Part shown: positions 49,490-63,200 of the stretch, piece after piece
Position numbering within the stretch: position 1 is the stretch's first letter
How the letters are laid out: the number at the start of each line of letters is the position of its first letter
Source of the DNA: Spirometra erinaceieuropaei
Taxonomy: Eukaryota; Platyhelminthes; Cestoda; Diphyllobothriidea; Diphyllobothriidae
Assembly: GCA_902702965.1 (NCBI GenBank)
Contig: CACRXP010000048.1
Span: forward strand, 402,994 to 466,993
Direction: 5' to 3'
DNA: 64,000 bases
Notes under the pieces: generated by a model
What the model saw: only the letters and a program-made list of their open reading frames with translations
Told to the model about the DNA's origin: nothing
Database searches by the model: none
Position numbers and translations under genes: made by a program

Positions 49490-51830
49490 ATTGATCATAA
49501 TGCTGTATCCTGCCCGTAGATGCGCTTACGCCGCCGCTAGGTATGCAGATGCCAGTCATGGCTACCGAATCATCATCCTCGTCCTTCGGACCCCTATTGA
49601 GGATGCTATTTTTGTTAATCAAAAACTACTACCCAAATAGGAACTACGGCATAATTATCTGCATGCCCGTAACTTTTAATTCATTACTTCAGTAGACGTA
49701 TAAATATACAGGTCTGAAGAAAATTCATCAAAAGTAGACGTATTCTCGCCAAATTGCCGTCTTAGTTTTGCAATGGGAATTTTCGCATCTCTAAAATGAA
49801 GTATATCTATTTTCCATTACATTCCAACTTTATGTTTTGGTTAGGCCTACCTCATTTTGCCATAATTATGGCAGCGTCCATAGACATCCGCTAACATTGT
49901 AAATAGGTGTGTACATGCACTTATCCGCCCTCAAGTAGCGCCGATTCTAACTGAACATAATCACGATCTGTGTAAGTGATCATTAGAGTATTGTTTATCT
50001 GGTTTCTTCGCAGTGAATGTTTTGGTCGATGAGAGACGATTGCTATTCCCAGGTATCTGCGTTCGGTAAAAAACCCACTAACGTAATTGCAGAATATGTG
50101 AAATTGCGGCTTTGGAAGTCAGTCTAACGCTACTAGTACGTGTCATATCTACACTAGTCGTCTTAACACCGCGACGTATATTTGCTAGGGAAATCTTGCT
50201 AAAGACTTACCGGGGAAAAAGGCGGAATGAAGTCACCGAAAGGAATGCGCCGGCCAACGTGACTTAATAAATTCGCCTGATGCAAGTTAGCCGAAATACG
50301 TTAGAACACGTCGATTGTTTAATCCCATATGACAACAACTCCGATTGTGTCATTCTTGTGTTGTCCCAATATAAATCAATATATACCGGCATGTTCTATC
50401 TTGAGGAAGTAGGTGAGAGGTAATCAAGGTCGTGTAGGAGGATCCTGTTTTAGCGAGTCCGGTCGAAGACAAATAAGGAGACTCAAATAAGGATTTCTCT
50501 CCCACATACCAATGTATACTGTGAAAAATATGGATCAGTAAAATCACGTTTTTTATAAAACAATCAAGATCAAACTCCTCAAATCCATTTTGTTGTTTCA
50601 CAGTGGGCCTTTTGCGGCTCAAAAGTTTTAGCATGTGTTTGAGTAGTTGACTGTTGTTTTTTTCAGTATACAGAACTGATTTAACTGAAAATTGCACTTA
50701 CATTGTCTATACCGGATTTGGAAGAGCAACTGCTCGGATGAGATGTATTGAATATCGCATGAGCGTAGTGCTCCGCCGATCACGTTAAGGGAGAAAGAAT
50801 GATTTATGCAATTTTCCGTGAAGTTGAGAACTGAGATTTTCGGAGACGGTCATAGGGTTTGAAGCATTTCGGGGCAAAGAAGTGATACTGAATGTCGGTC
50901 TTTCTTTTTAATGATAAATTCGAGCGAGATTATGAAACTTTACACTAATACAGCTCTTTTTCCAGCAATCGCGTCCCCTTCGCGTGCGGTGATATGCCTA
51001 TGTTCGGATCCGACCCTGCCAGCCACCTGAGCTCTCTTTCATATTAAATCCTTTTAACTATGTATTGACAGCGAGTCAAAAACCACTATCCCAACCGGAA
51101 CTACGGCACATTTATCTGCATGCCCGTATATTTTAATTCATTACTTCAATAGACGTATAAATATAAAGGTCTGAAGAGAATTCATCGAAAACTGACGTAT
51201 GCCCGCCCAATTGTATTTTTATTTTCAAATGGGAATTTTTGTATGTCGATTTTCAATTTCATTCCGACATTATGTTTTGGCTAGGCCTACCTCATTTTGC
51301 CGAAATTACGGCAGCGTCCATAGGCATCCATCAACTTTGCAACCCAGCCTAAGTACAGGGCCTCTTGTCACCCCTCTGGCCTTAAAGGTTTTTTTTGCGT
51401 CTGCTATGCCCATATTTATCAAATCATGGTCTTGTGGCCTGGTGTGCGCTGACAGCACTCCAGCGCCTGGTTGCCTGCCGGTAGATGTCCGTGCGCTCCC
51501 ACTGGGTACGCAGGTATTGAGCATGGCTGGGCAGTCCTTCTCGTATTTCTGACCCCTTCTTTTTCTTGTCGGTTAAAATCTTCGTCACTTGCTGACGGCA
51601 GATTTTTTGGATTGGAAACGCAATCATCTAGCTAAGAGAAGAAGCAGTTCGGAAATATCGGTATATCAGCTTTATTTGGATGGGGGGTGTTTAAAGTATG
51701 ATTCAATACTCCATGGCATGGTAGAAGCGTGCGAATCTGATTCATTAAGAAATATGAAGTCAACGTTTAAGGTACGTTGCTCCAATTTGATTTTGATTAG
51801 TTTTCAAAGGGGTCTTTGTTGAAAGTACGC
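49490..51830. repeat. Family R block with internal duplication (copy 2)
   Basis: The module found once at 12200-12480 occurs twice here (49490-49910 and 51070-51340), separated by about 1.16 kb with no counterpart in copy 1. The second is followed by the GCGTCTGCTATGCCCA region. Nothing coding recognised in 49910-51070. Confidence 0.55.
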
Positions 51831-52159
51831 CGCGTTCCGGGGATAAGCCTCTAAACTAGGTTCCCCTCTGCCTTGTATGCATTTATCGACACAGCGCTCC
51901 TATCCGACAGGAATTTCCTTCATAACCTCTGCTTCTTATTCATTTCTTTTCAAAACCTTGTGTTAGCCACGGGGTCTGCTGCTTAGATTCATCCGTGAAA
52001 TAGGACAGTGATTTCGGAGATGAACGCGCAATAACTTACTAAACCAGTCTCACTCCTTGATTATGTCGCCGATAAAAGCTGATTCCCAGTTTGCGGTGTT
52101 TAGTTTAGCTTTCGTTTGGGCAAGGTCACCGCGCTATATGTTCCTTCTGACCCTGGTGG

Positions 52160-52640
52160 CTTGTAAGGGCAGAGAAAAAAATGGAGTACTCCCACTCAAT
52201 ACGACGTCGTCGTTTCGACCTAGGGAAGGTAGGCAGTACAACACATGAATGCTGTCCAGTGACTTCGTAAGGAGCAGATCCAGACAGTTTGACCGTCGCC
52301 CTTCGCGCACCCATGTCGGAAAGAGACGTGTTGATTGACAAATGGCCTGAGCGCCAAGTACACCAAACGTCGGTCAAAAGCATGGCCTGGACTAGATGCA
52401 TAACCTGAACTCCAGTCGATAACATGGGCATTGAAGTCCCCCTGATTAAAACTTCGGACTGGAAAGATAATCTGTCCAGGTCCTCCATCAGATGGGCCTC
52501 CGCCGTGTGAAAATTGCTCGGCGGTCGGTAGACCGTCAGGACTTCAGGACGTCTGTTAACATATACCTTAACGAATTTTTCTTTCGGTCTCCAGACAGCA
52601 TTTTGTTTTTTGTCATAAGGCAGACTTTTTAGTTTTAATT
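52160..52640 (-). mobile_element. LINE endonuclease-domain remnant (copy 2)
   Basis: The minus strand reads R-P-E-V-L-T-V-Y-R-P-P, then L-I-R-G-D-F-N-A-H-V-I-D-W (52444-52415). After a frameshift it reads F-P-T-W-V-R-E-G-R-R and L-D-L-L-L-T-K-S-L-D-S-I, then S-L-G-R-N-D-D. GDFNA and the LDLLLT block are hallmarks of the LINE apurinic endonuclease. Better preserved than copy 1; no RT attached. Confidence 0.75.
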
Positions 52641-55454
52641 TCCTGTCTGTTCAGGCATGCTTATTTATTTTTTGACTATAGAATCCCACGTTTTCCGAAT
52701 AGGTTGGCGTGAATCAATGTTTTCTTTCAAAGCCGTCCATTTTCTGTCGACATCAATGTGCTTCCTATCCTCATTGTTTTCATAAAGTAAATGAATGCAT
52801 GAGATTATATTATTCTGCTTGTTTTTCTAAAGGTATTCGAGTTTGTTTGGACAACGAAAATCAATGCAAAAAATCTATGTGAGCCACTTTTTTTTACGAG
52901 TGAAGTTCATGCGGGCGGTAGAAAAGAAGCAATTTCCAAAGTTAAGGTCTTGCGTTGACTAAAGTCATTTGGATTTTGCTGCAAAAATAAATGTTATAAA
53001 TCCGCCTACGTGAGCATTCTGTGTCGGAAATTTATTTCTAAATTTGTTTGGATTTTTCGGAATGACCACCTACCGCACAAATGCTTTGCAAATTTGGCGC
53101 GAATTTTGCTGCTTAAAACGTCCACATTTGGCCAAGATATATATAAAATCTTGAGCTTCAAGCATCCAGGATGCATGTCGTAAAAACGTTTGCTTTCTTA
53201 ACGTACGCACACGGAATTGGTTTCAAAGTATGCCTAGAGTAAAATGCATCATCGGGGCTGTAAGCATGAATTCCTTCACGAAAGATGGGGATACAATCAA
53301 AAACAGTCATTATGCATGCTTTAATGCGCATGCCACAAACGGCGTAAAGACGGAAATAGTTTCAAAACATTTGTCGATCCGCTTTTGCAAAATATATTTG
53401 ACAACTGTATTGACCACGCATATCTTTGGTAGATAATCGGATGAAGTATCTAGTGCTTTGCTATTTTTATTTGCTTGTGGTAGCCGTGGACACGCTGCCC
53501 AAAGCGCAAATTACAGTTGTCAGTACAATCGTCCAAGTTTGTTGAAATGTGACAAAAGTAGGTATATGCATCAACGTGGTTTGTAACTGCACGAGTGTCG
53601 AGAATCACGCGTTGTGCCCTAACAGTGATCTAAAAACCCACGCGATTCCAAAAAACCAACCTTCGACAATCCAGTCCCTATTGTCGGATACATTTTGGGA
53701 ATGTAAAACCTGCTTATGATACACGTGTGCAGCCAATATATTTTAAATGTACGTGGGCTACTTCAACAACGATATGTACGTAGACAATAAAATAAATCCA
53801 AATACTATATTATCCATCTGCAAAGTAACTGTTAATAAGAGGATTCAAAGGTGTAAAATAGCGAAAATGGTGTCATTCTATTTGTAAAAATAATCCACAA
53901 TCGGCTCTATGAATTTTTATGAAGTATTAAGTCGAGAACGTTAGGGGTAGCGAGCGCTGTTTCGCAAGTAGACGGAATTTGAATTGTACTTTTTGAAATA
54001 ACATTTGCATTATTTGTGTGCTCTTGATTGACAACATCCGTTGTTATTTAATAGCAAAGTTTTGCGCATTATTCTGATCACCTAGCTGGTTAATAAACGA
54101 GTTCTATATAAATTCTTACCTCTAATTAAAGTCCATATTTTTTTGTCTATTTTGAGGGAATTACATGAACACTGATCTTAATTCTGTCTAACGTTCCCAA
54201 AATAAGCGTGGTGTACAACTATATGCAGTGTACCCAACTGTGACGATAGCACGTAATTAAAAAGTGTCTTGTACGCTTATTATACACTGATGAGACATGC
54301 GCCAAACAAAAGTTATTGTCGGTGTAAAATGTTTGCAAGATTGTTTTTTTATGGGCTGACACTCCAGATTATTCACATTGGTTTTCATAAGCACTTCTGC
54401 TTAACTTAGCTTTGTTTATATTGCTGTACTCTTACGGAAAGATTTCTCGATTTAAGGCTGTTTATCTGCCAACAAGGTATCTAATTGTCATGATCTTAGC
54501 GGAATTTCAATAAGCAGATTTTATTTGAATTTCAAAAGTATTTTTTGCGTTTCAAACACATTTTTGTTCGGTAGGCTTATCTGCGGTCATTGTTTTGAAT
54601 GCTTATAGTGTGCTTAGCCTTAAAAAATCTATGACACAGGTTTCGCCGTCTGCTTTTGTGACTAATGCATGACATTTGACGACTAAGAGACCGTCTATTA
54701 AGGGAAGGAACGCAGGAATATTCTTTTATCTAATTGCAACTGGCAGAGTTAACGTCATGAATATGAGGACTAGAGATACATGAACTAAAGCTACATGAAT
54801 TTACAACATAAATTTAGCAAAATGCAATCGCTTATTTGCGCAGAGTTTTAAAGTACGACAAGGACGAATTAACAGTTCCGACTTGAATTTGTAGCTAACT
54901 GCCTAACAGAGCTTATTTGTGCAAACTGTTCTTCCTATAAACAGTGACAAACCTCCGCGACGCGATTGAAAATATGCAGATAATTTACGCGAAATGTCAA
55001 CCAATCACGAGAGACGTCCATCATAGCAATTTTGATAATACTGTAAGCATCTCCATTGCCAGGCATTTATGTCGTCCTCATCAACATGGAGCAACCTTTG
55101 TGCCCATAGTACAGGTCAGATAGTTGATTTCATCAACTGCAAGATAAAATAACTATGACTGGCCCTTGCCTTGTATAGCTTGAAAGACCAATTGCCGAGC
55201 GTAAGCGCACTGTCGACAAATCCCAGTTGACAAAGTATATTTACATGGTAACAGGACACAAGAACATCACGTGCGACTTAAAAGAGATGGATTGCAGGTT
55301 GTCTTTCCATACATGTGGTTGTGAGAACCGGAGGGGGGGGGGTAGAAACAAGAGACAGTGGGTTAGCAGGTAATGAGGATAGGGGGTAGGGAGAGTTCGT
55401 GGAGGCGTGCTGATGTCACATTGGCTGTCAGCGCTCCTGCAGCTGTGCATATAT

Positions 55455-56250
55455 GTGTTGGAGCGTGCGTCTCTGATTTACGAAGGAATATGCCGTCAAC
55501 GCTTCAGGTTCGTCGCTTCAACAGGTGGTTGTTTGGATTGAATTTTGGGTAGCGGATCTCATTCAATGACTGGTTACACAACATTTGTAAGCGGGACGAC
55601 CCAGCCTAGGCTCAGGGCCGTATGTCACCCCTCTGGGCTTTAAGAGTTTTTTGCGTCTGCTATGCCCAGATTTGGCAACCCATGGCCTTGTTTCGTGGTG
55701 TTCGCTGACATTATTCTGGAAACTGGTTGCCTGACAGTAGATGTCCGTGCGCTCCCACTGAATACGTAGTTCTTTAGCATGGTTGGGAAGTCCTTCTCGT
55801 GTTTCTGACTCCTTCATTTTCTTGTCGGTTAAAATCCTGGTCATTTGCTGATGGCAGAATTTTTAGGATTGGAAAGACAATCATCAAGCTAAGGGGAGAA
55901 GCAGTTCGTAGATATCGGTATATCAGATACATTTGGATGGGGGAGTTTAAGGTATGATTCAATACTCAATGGCATGGTAGGAGTGTGCGTATCTGATTTA
56001 TTAAGAAATATGCCGTCAAGGTTTTAGGTGCGTTGCTCCAAATGTGGGTGTTTAGGTCAAATATCTTGATTAGCTAACAATTGTATTGCCTACTTTGATG
56101 AGGCTTTCGGTGATTGCCAAGTTGATTTTTTTTATTTTTCAAAAGAGGGTTCTCAGAGTGTTCATTCAGCCAGGAGAATTTCAGAAAGTATCCATTCGCA
56201 GTGCGAAATGCTTATTGCGACAACTGTGCAATTTGACTTACATGCAGGAA
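55455..56250. repeat. Dispersed repeat family R (copy at 55.5 kb)
   Basis: Close match to 6617-7426, at a position where copy 1 has unrelated sequence. A 40-bp stretch ending GTGCATATATG precedes it (55411-55454) and recurs after it (near 56370-56411), so the insertion is flanked by a direct duplication. Confidence 0.6.
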
Positions 56251-56639
56251 ATGTAAGTACGTAAAGCGCTCATTTTTGTGTGTTAGGAGCGCTTTGAGAA
56301 GCAGACTCGGGGAGGGGGCGGGGACGCAGGTAGCGCTCTCAGGTGACATCAGCGCCGACAAGTCGACGCCCAGTCGCATTGGCTGTCAGCGCTCCTGCAG
56401 CTGTGCATATATGCTGCGCACCATGCTAGACGGTCACACCTGCCAGAGAGGTCACTCTTACAGGCAAAAGAAATCACGCGCAAAAGAATACGAGTCGCCA
56501 CCGTAACCTCTGGGTGCAAAAGAGACGCGCGTTTGGCATCGATTAAGACAACCGCGGTGTTTATTGTGCATAGAAGAAAAAACACCTCGGACCACAAAAT
56601 GTGTTGTCGCACTCGCGGGCATAATCACAGCCCTGTCAT

Positions 56640-57490
56640 CTGAAAATCCCGACTGCGTTTTCTTTTCGAAAAGATTAATTAAGAAGGGTTGGACAACTAA
56701 TCATGCAGCATAATTCCATCTTAACTCCAACGAAAATCTTTCTGGCCACATGCGAAAACCAAACTCTGTAAAAATGACCACGCAATAGCATCGAATTTAC
56801 ACGTTAAGTAGAATATGACATCTTCATCCAATGTTATGCCCAAGAAAGGGTATAATTCGGTTTTAAAAGTTGCCAATTGTGAGATTTTTGATACCGTGAA
56901 ATGGCCGTCCACTAAAAGTCACGCCTCTGCATTTACCAGCGTGACTTGTAAAGTTAACAATTTGGCTCAATCCTCTGCCTAATTTTATGAGCTCCATATA
57001 GTGTCCTAGTAACACAGTAGAGAAATTTATGATTTTTGTGCACGGAAAATATGCGGTTTGCGGTTTGGAAACGCGGAATGCAAGCGTAACGTCGGGTCGG
57101 GTTTAAAATTATTTGAGGATTGGATAAGTTTTTTTATTCCAAATTACACCCTTTCTTCGGTTATAAAATTGGAAGAGGGTGTAATGCCCTACGGAATGAG
57201 CAGAAGAAGAAATATTTCCGTACCCATTTTCCATGAAATATAATTGAACGTTCAGGCGTATGGAAAATACATATGGAAAATGCATGCTATTAAGTGGTCA
57301 TTTTTAAAGAGTAGAGTTTTTGCATGCAGCCAGAACAAAGATTATTCGAAAGCAGACATCTTGATGTGACCGATTTGTTTTAGAAGAATGCTGCAAGATG
57401 ATTAATTTTACAGCCATACTTAACTTATCTTTCCGAAACGAAAACGCATTTCCGAATTTCGGTTGGCAGTTCATGGGTTTACCCATTTAA
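56640..57490. mobile_element. Near-full inverted-repeat element (copy 2)
   Basis: Occupies the site of the shortened 17746-17975 element. The core is in opposite orientation to 3708-4660 (the GGAATGCAAGCGTAACG motif is its reverse complement). Left terminal bases are missing, and the left flank differs from copy 1. Confidence 0.65.
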
Positions 57491-59249
57491 TTTATGTCGG
57501 GTTTTAATAAATGCCATCGCGCAACCTAATCCCAGATATATTTTAGTCATGCTGCGATGGTGGTTTTTGACTAAGCTTTTATTCCGACAGTCTGCCAAGA
57601 CCACATTTGGTAAAAATTGACTCTATGTGCAGGGTGAATTTTCAAACATTTTCTGCTTCCCTTTTACATTTAAATTTATGTTTAAGAAACTGCGATCAAA
57701 TATACTCCTTCGTATACTCCTTAAGTGGTCCTTTGGGTCTTCTTCAAACCTCGTCCTCAATGAAAGGGCAAATAAGCATTTTAAAAACATTCTCAAATAG
57801 TTTTGAGTCTAAACAGTGGCTTCATCTGATCTTATAGCTTGCAGTATACAGACTGTATAGTCTCGCTGTAATAAAAATCATATATTTCCCACTACCACGC
57901 AGGACTCATGAAGTGTTTCAGGGAATGTGGTCTATGCCTTACATGTCTTACGAAAAATTGATGAAATGACACTGCAGAAAAACATCATGCCCCAACGTAG
58001 CGAATGATTGCATATGCCACTAAAAATTAAACAGAGTCATATTTTGGGGCATAAATTAGTTTCTTTGCTTTTTGTCTGCCAACTAACGAATGACACATAC
58101 TCCTGTCAACAGGGGCATAGCAGGGCTCTTAGCTATTTACGACTACACTTTACGTCGGCCTATACCAGCAGTTGAAAATAACAGCTTTGTCCTCCGCGAA
58201 ACCCAAGTTTAGAGTATATTGCATTTTACAAATGTGAAATAGAATATGGACCGAAAAGGAATCATCGGTTTGCTAAAAAATGACGGGTCCATCGATTTGG
58301 CAGAAAGGAACTATACTCAAGGAAGGCACACACTAACGTTAACCCGAAATGACAAATTCCTATGGAGTAGGGTTTGATTAAAAGCCCGAGAAAGCGAAAG
58401 GCATCGTCAGTCTAATGACCCTGCAGGCGGTCGTATACCCATGAAGTGTTAGTGGATTTTCCACAAAATGTTAGACAGTACGACACATCATTTCTGGATC
58501 ATCTGAAAGAAATGTTTTGTTATTAATATGCAACACCCTATCATCTAATATGTTTTTTTACAGACAGTATGTACCAAGTTCATCATGAATATTGACGAAG
58601 GTCGGCGAGTGTCACATGCAGGCCTCAAACGCCCGGGCTGGGAGAATCAGAACGATCTTCATGTATTTATGTCTTCATGTATATACAAAAGCAGCGTTTT
58701 TGGTATCGCGATAGAGACTCCGTCTTTCCACCGCAAATATATGACAGACCACTAAGGACGCTGCTAGCATGCTCAATCCAGACATTTCTCCCAGTATGAC
58801 GTGTGCTACACAGAAATTACGTAAATATTAACTTTGAAAGCAGATGTTATTTATAAACGGGCCCTTTAATAACATAGGAAGTAAAGCTTGCGTTTGTTAA
58901 ATGTGGTTTTTTAATTATCCCTCGCCGGCGTAACAAAGACCCACTTGGAGCCAATGAAAAGCAAAACGTCTCTCAACAGCCTAGGCACATAATTTGCCAT
59001 CTAAACAGAGCTGAAGATTGCAATGTTTGTTTTTACAAGATTGACAATACCAACTGCTGGGAAGTGACTACATTTTGCAGTGCACAGGTTTGACAGGGAA
59101 TATACCTGCTTGAAGGAACCGGCTCATTCAGTGGTGTAGAATCTTCCTGTCGGTTTGAATGCAGAAATTTGTGCGCTGCTGTCAGAAAGTCTGGGTGATG
59201 GATTTTGTGAACGCCTATGAGGTTTACAACGTCATGCAATGTTCCTTAG

Positions 59250-59586
59250 GACTAACATTTCGGGAACAATGTTTAACATAAACTGCAGAAAATATTTATA
59301 TCTGATTCCAAGTGAATATGACACTACTCCAGACGATGTCACAGAAATACACTCTAGAACGCTTATACAGCACAGGCCAGGGCGGTTGACAATTATAAAC
59401 GAGTGTACTGCCAGAAAGGTTGACGTTATAAGAAGGCTGGATGAATTTGCATTCTCCGTATCTCATATCAAGCGAAGAAATTCGGTCGATGAGATGTGCA
59501 GCAACAGTGTCAACTCGAATTATATCTTCATCGCGCGGGCCCTTCTCAAGGCCTGCAGGGAGATTAATTTAACCTCATTAGAATGA
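59250..59586 (+). CDS. Conserved ORF / candidate last exon, unknown function (copy 2)
   Basis: This is the counterpart of 19746-20082, preceded by CCTTAG and 337 bp long in both copies. It keeps the whole frame and the stop, although the surrounding non-coding sequence differs by several indels. Notable replacements are K-K-V to K-Y-L near the start and G-E-I-K to R-E-I-N near the end. About 6 of the 23 differences are synonymous. Function is unknown. Confidence 0.4.
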
Positions 59587-59682
59587 AGTGTTCGGGTTAT
59601 AAAGAGCTGCCGTCAGCTGTGTTTATACTGTATGGTAGTTCCCTAATGATTATTCCATCAAAACAGTGTGCAGTCATATACA

Positions 59683-60262
59683 CACAGCCCGATCCGTCCC
59701 GATGGTCTGAATACTTTCCCTGGTGCTCTGCTCCCTTCGTTTCACTCTCAAGGCCAACATCGGTTGCATTGCAGCTGATCTTGTCTACGAAACCGCCCTA
59801 CGACTGCTTGGTGAGTTAGTATCTTCTTCGAACACGCTACCGTTTTTTTAACCTTGCAGTTGTGTGCAGCGGTTGCGTAGTGTCATGCGCAATCTCCGCG
59901 CAACCTCCTCTCGGGCGTCACCGTCCAACTCGTTCAGCCCTTCTGACCTGGATAAGTACGATTTCGTCTTGGTTCGGCATGACGCTGTCCGACAATCACT
60001 CTAACCACCCTAGGACGGGCCGTATAAAGTCCTTCGTCGCTCTGAAAAGGATGTTGTCATCGACCGCAACGGCAAGACCGACACAGTCACCATTGATCGC
60101 GTAAAGCCGGCGTACATGGACGACAGTAACCATTCCTCACCCCAGCACTGTACCCCACCGCAAACAGTGATGCTTCCACCTATTGGCGACAGCCCGCCTC
60201 CTGTTCGCCGCACACGATCTGGTCGTCTCGTCCACTGGCCCAACAGGTTTGTGGCTGGCTAG
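59683..60262 (+). mobile_element. Ty3/gypsy pol C-terminus, degenerate (copy 2)
   Basis: Contains the integrase tail L-K-A-N-I-G-C-I-A-A-D-L-V-Y-E-T-A-L-R-L, a stop (TAA) near 59849, then Q-R-L-R-S-V-M-R-N-L, V-R-H-D-A-V-R, D-R-N-G-K-T-D-T-V-T-I-D-R-V-K-P-A-Y and R-T-R-S-G-R-L-V-H-W-P, ending at 60262. The run between 59805 and 59862 looks like a GTGAGT...TTGCAG intron, but it is coding in the family. Confidence 0.8.
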
Positions 60263-63200
60263 CGTGTCGACGCCTTCACTTCGTTTGGTGTCTGAGATGA
60301 GTTATAGCAGCCGCTCCAGTCCCCCTTTTCTCCGGCTCCGTTTTGTCGGTCGATGGCCGCGACAATCGTTGCCAGGCCGTTGACACACGACCTCCCCAGC
60401 CGGTTTGAACTGGGACCCATCCTGTACAGCTGCAGTGACTCCCGGCCGCCCTCGCAAACTATTATTACCTCACGCGTGTCGGACGACCGGGCTGGATACC
60501 CGTAAGCCGCTGTGATTATATCCTCCTTAATCCGCCCAATCTCATGACCAGCACTCAGCTAGTCACCTCCACCTACTGACACAGATTTTCACTCCCGTTA
60601 AACTACACACCGCGACTGACGCTCTCCGTGAACGGACGCTTACCTCTGTTGCAAGCAACCAGTCAAATAACGGCAACCTGCCCTGTGTACAGAATAAACT
60701 AGTCCTTAGAACTCCCAGACATCTGACATTAGACGAAACGAACATAAAGTGAGTGGCTTAAGTTGCTCTCACATCCTTGACCGCCACATAGTCATATATA
60801 CACGGAAATGTAAAAATCAGTAGGTCAGACAGAGAGTTGCCTCGCGCTACTAGCGCAAAACAATAAGCCGCAGATGTACTGAGACGACGCAGGAGGAATT
60901 TTATAAAAATTAAATAATTTTATAATAAATTTTAAAACTCTTGTGCATTTTAGCCTGAACTTTAACATATTACAGCGCATCAAACACTTACAGCGCGTGC
61001 AAAACAGACGTTTAGATATACGTCCAGCAAAAAACTAGCTCAATCGTCATCAATGCATTATAAGAACAAAATGGCATTAGCATAGGAAAAACATACGAGG
61101 CACTGAAAAACAGGCGTAGTGGCCGTTGACACAACATAACAGGAGCAGCAAAACTGTGCATGTCATGTTACTTTAACCTAATCACAAACTAGCCTAATCC
61201 TACACTAGTGTAGGACAAATATCATTGACCAGAAAACTGTGAACCATTTGAAAAGAACTTAAAATCACCTAAAGTCGCGATAACATAGCAATGTACTGAA
61301 ATTCTCGAAAAAATGTTGATTATGCGAATATATTACCATAATTGTCTCTTTGAAGTGGAAACGTTTCACAATTACGAGGGAGGCTAAATTTAAATGAGAA
61401 TAAAAGTGTATCTGGGGTGGTATCTTAAAAAAATCTGCCTTGAAATCCATTTCTTTGCAGAATCAAATGAAGATCCCGAGGGAGATTATTACGCTGTGCA
61501 CGCACCCAAATGTAACACCTTCTATTCTTTAGTTTGTGAATTCTTTCCTCAGTGTTTGATAAATGACGGCGCATAATATGTACGTTTTAAGTAGATTCCA
61601 AAAAAGATATTTAATGAGTTATTGTAAATGTACTTAACGCTATATGTTCTCTGCTTAAAATAAATGAATTTGCTAGTGCGTCATTAGGAACTAATTAAAA
61701 TAAATTATGAACGCCAGTATGCTCATTTTAAGATCCAACATTGCTTTTTTCCGTACAGAATTTTTATAACTTATTAAAATAGTTCGTATCAAATGAACTT
61801 TTCCACTTATCCATTGGACATAAGAGAATGCGGTTTTTCTGCATTCTGAGAGCACACAATACCCGTTTTGTACACCCGAAAGGGGGCGATTGTCGAACAA
61901 TTATTTCGTCATTGCAAGACTATTCCAATTAACAAATCTGACCGTTTCTGTTTATAGACCTTCTGCTTCCGCTATGAATACTGCACTTTTTTCAGGACTT
62001 GGACTATTATAGGCAAACATCAGACATGATCAGTAGGCGAGTGGTTAAACAAGTGTTTCCAGATAGAATACGACGCATATAAAATAGCTATTAATTAGTC
62101 AGCATAGCGTTTTGATATTACTGCGTTTTCGGTTTATCCAATTTGTCAGTCTTGTCTAAGTGGATGCTAGTTTTCAAAACTGCTGAGTTCATATTCAGCG
62201 TTGAAGTAAGAAAAGAAAACAAAATAGTTAGAAAGTTTAATACATCGGCCCGTAAGCCTATTGATTAATTAGCCAAGTCAGCGTTGAACTTAAAGTACGA
62301 AAAGTCCTATGGGCGCTTAAATGCGCAGTGCCGAGTTCGGACAATTACGAAAGGCAGGTTTGCTAATAGGAGTAAAAAGGCGAGTTCCAGACAGTACTCG
62401 CCAAAAAGATAACATTATTTCTGGCACAATACGTTCCAGATTTTCACCCGAATTCATCATCAGAGAGAAAGTCAGATAATAGTGGTAAATTGTTCATGTG
62501 TTGCAGAATTTACAGGATTTGGTCGTTAGGCCGCTTAACGCCTATCACAATTGGCAGCTGCCGACTACAGCACTTGGGCAATTAATCACATTTTTCTAAC
62601 TTTGTCTCTGATGATGGATTTGATCGAAAATCTAAAACGTCATGTTAGTAAAGTTCTTGTTCCACCGACCAAGTCTCCTTCATATAAGAGAGACTGGGTG
62701 GCCCCCGTTTCCTAAACGTGTAGTGATACCGCGTTGCCCTGATTACTTCAATACTGGCCAGAATACAATAAGTCTCATTGATATGATTTTCAAAGTTTTC
62801 TTCGACTTTGTGACAGGAAGTTTCTCTGTTGTTGATAGTGTTGGCCGAAAGAAACGGGCAACACTGAATGCGTCTATCTGCAAGAACTGCGCTCAAAGGC
62901 AACCATCTGCGATCTTCAGAATTGCTGCCCAGGAATCGCATGTCATGGATAAATATGTCTGAGGGGTACTTCTTCATTCCCCTCTGTGCTGTTCAAACAA
63001 AGTCGAAATATTGATCAAGCATCAGAAATTAAAATTCTATATTGACTTCATCCCCAACATGCGACATCTTAATTTTGCGAAGGTCGTCTGCATCAGCCGA
63101 TTTTACCTACCATAGAATCGATGCTAATCTTACCGTAAACGCACTGAGTATCGCGATCAATTCGACCGTCGTTGCCGAAGACGTCCACCGTGTGATCCGC

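Noticed and set aside
59805..59862. Apparent intron (GTGAGT ... CCTTGCAG) in the copy-2 gypsy fragment
   Set aside because: The stretch encodes the expected integrase-tail residues (L-G-E-L...), so copy 1 has a deletion and copy 2 has no intron.
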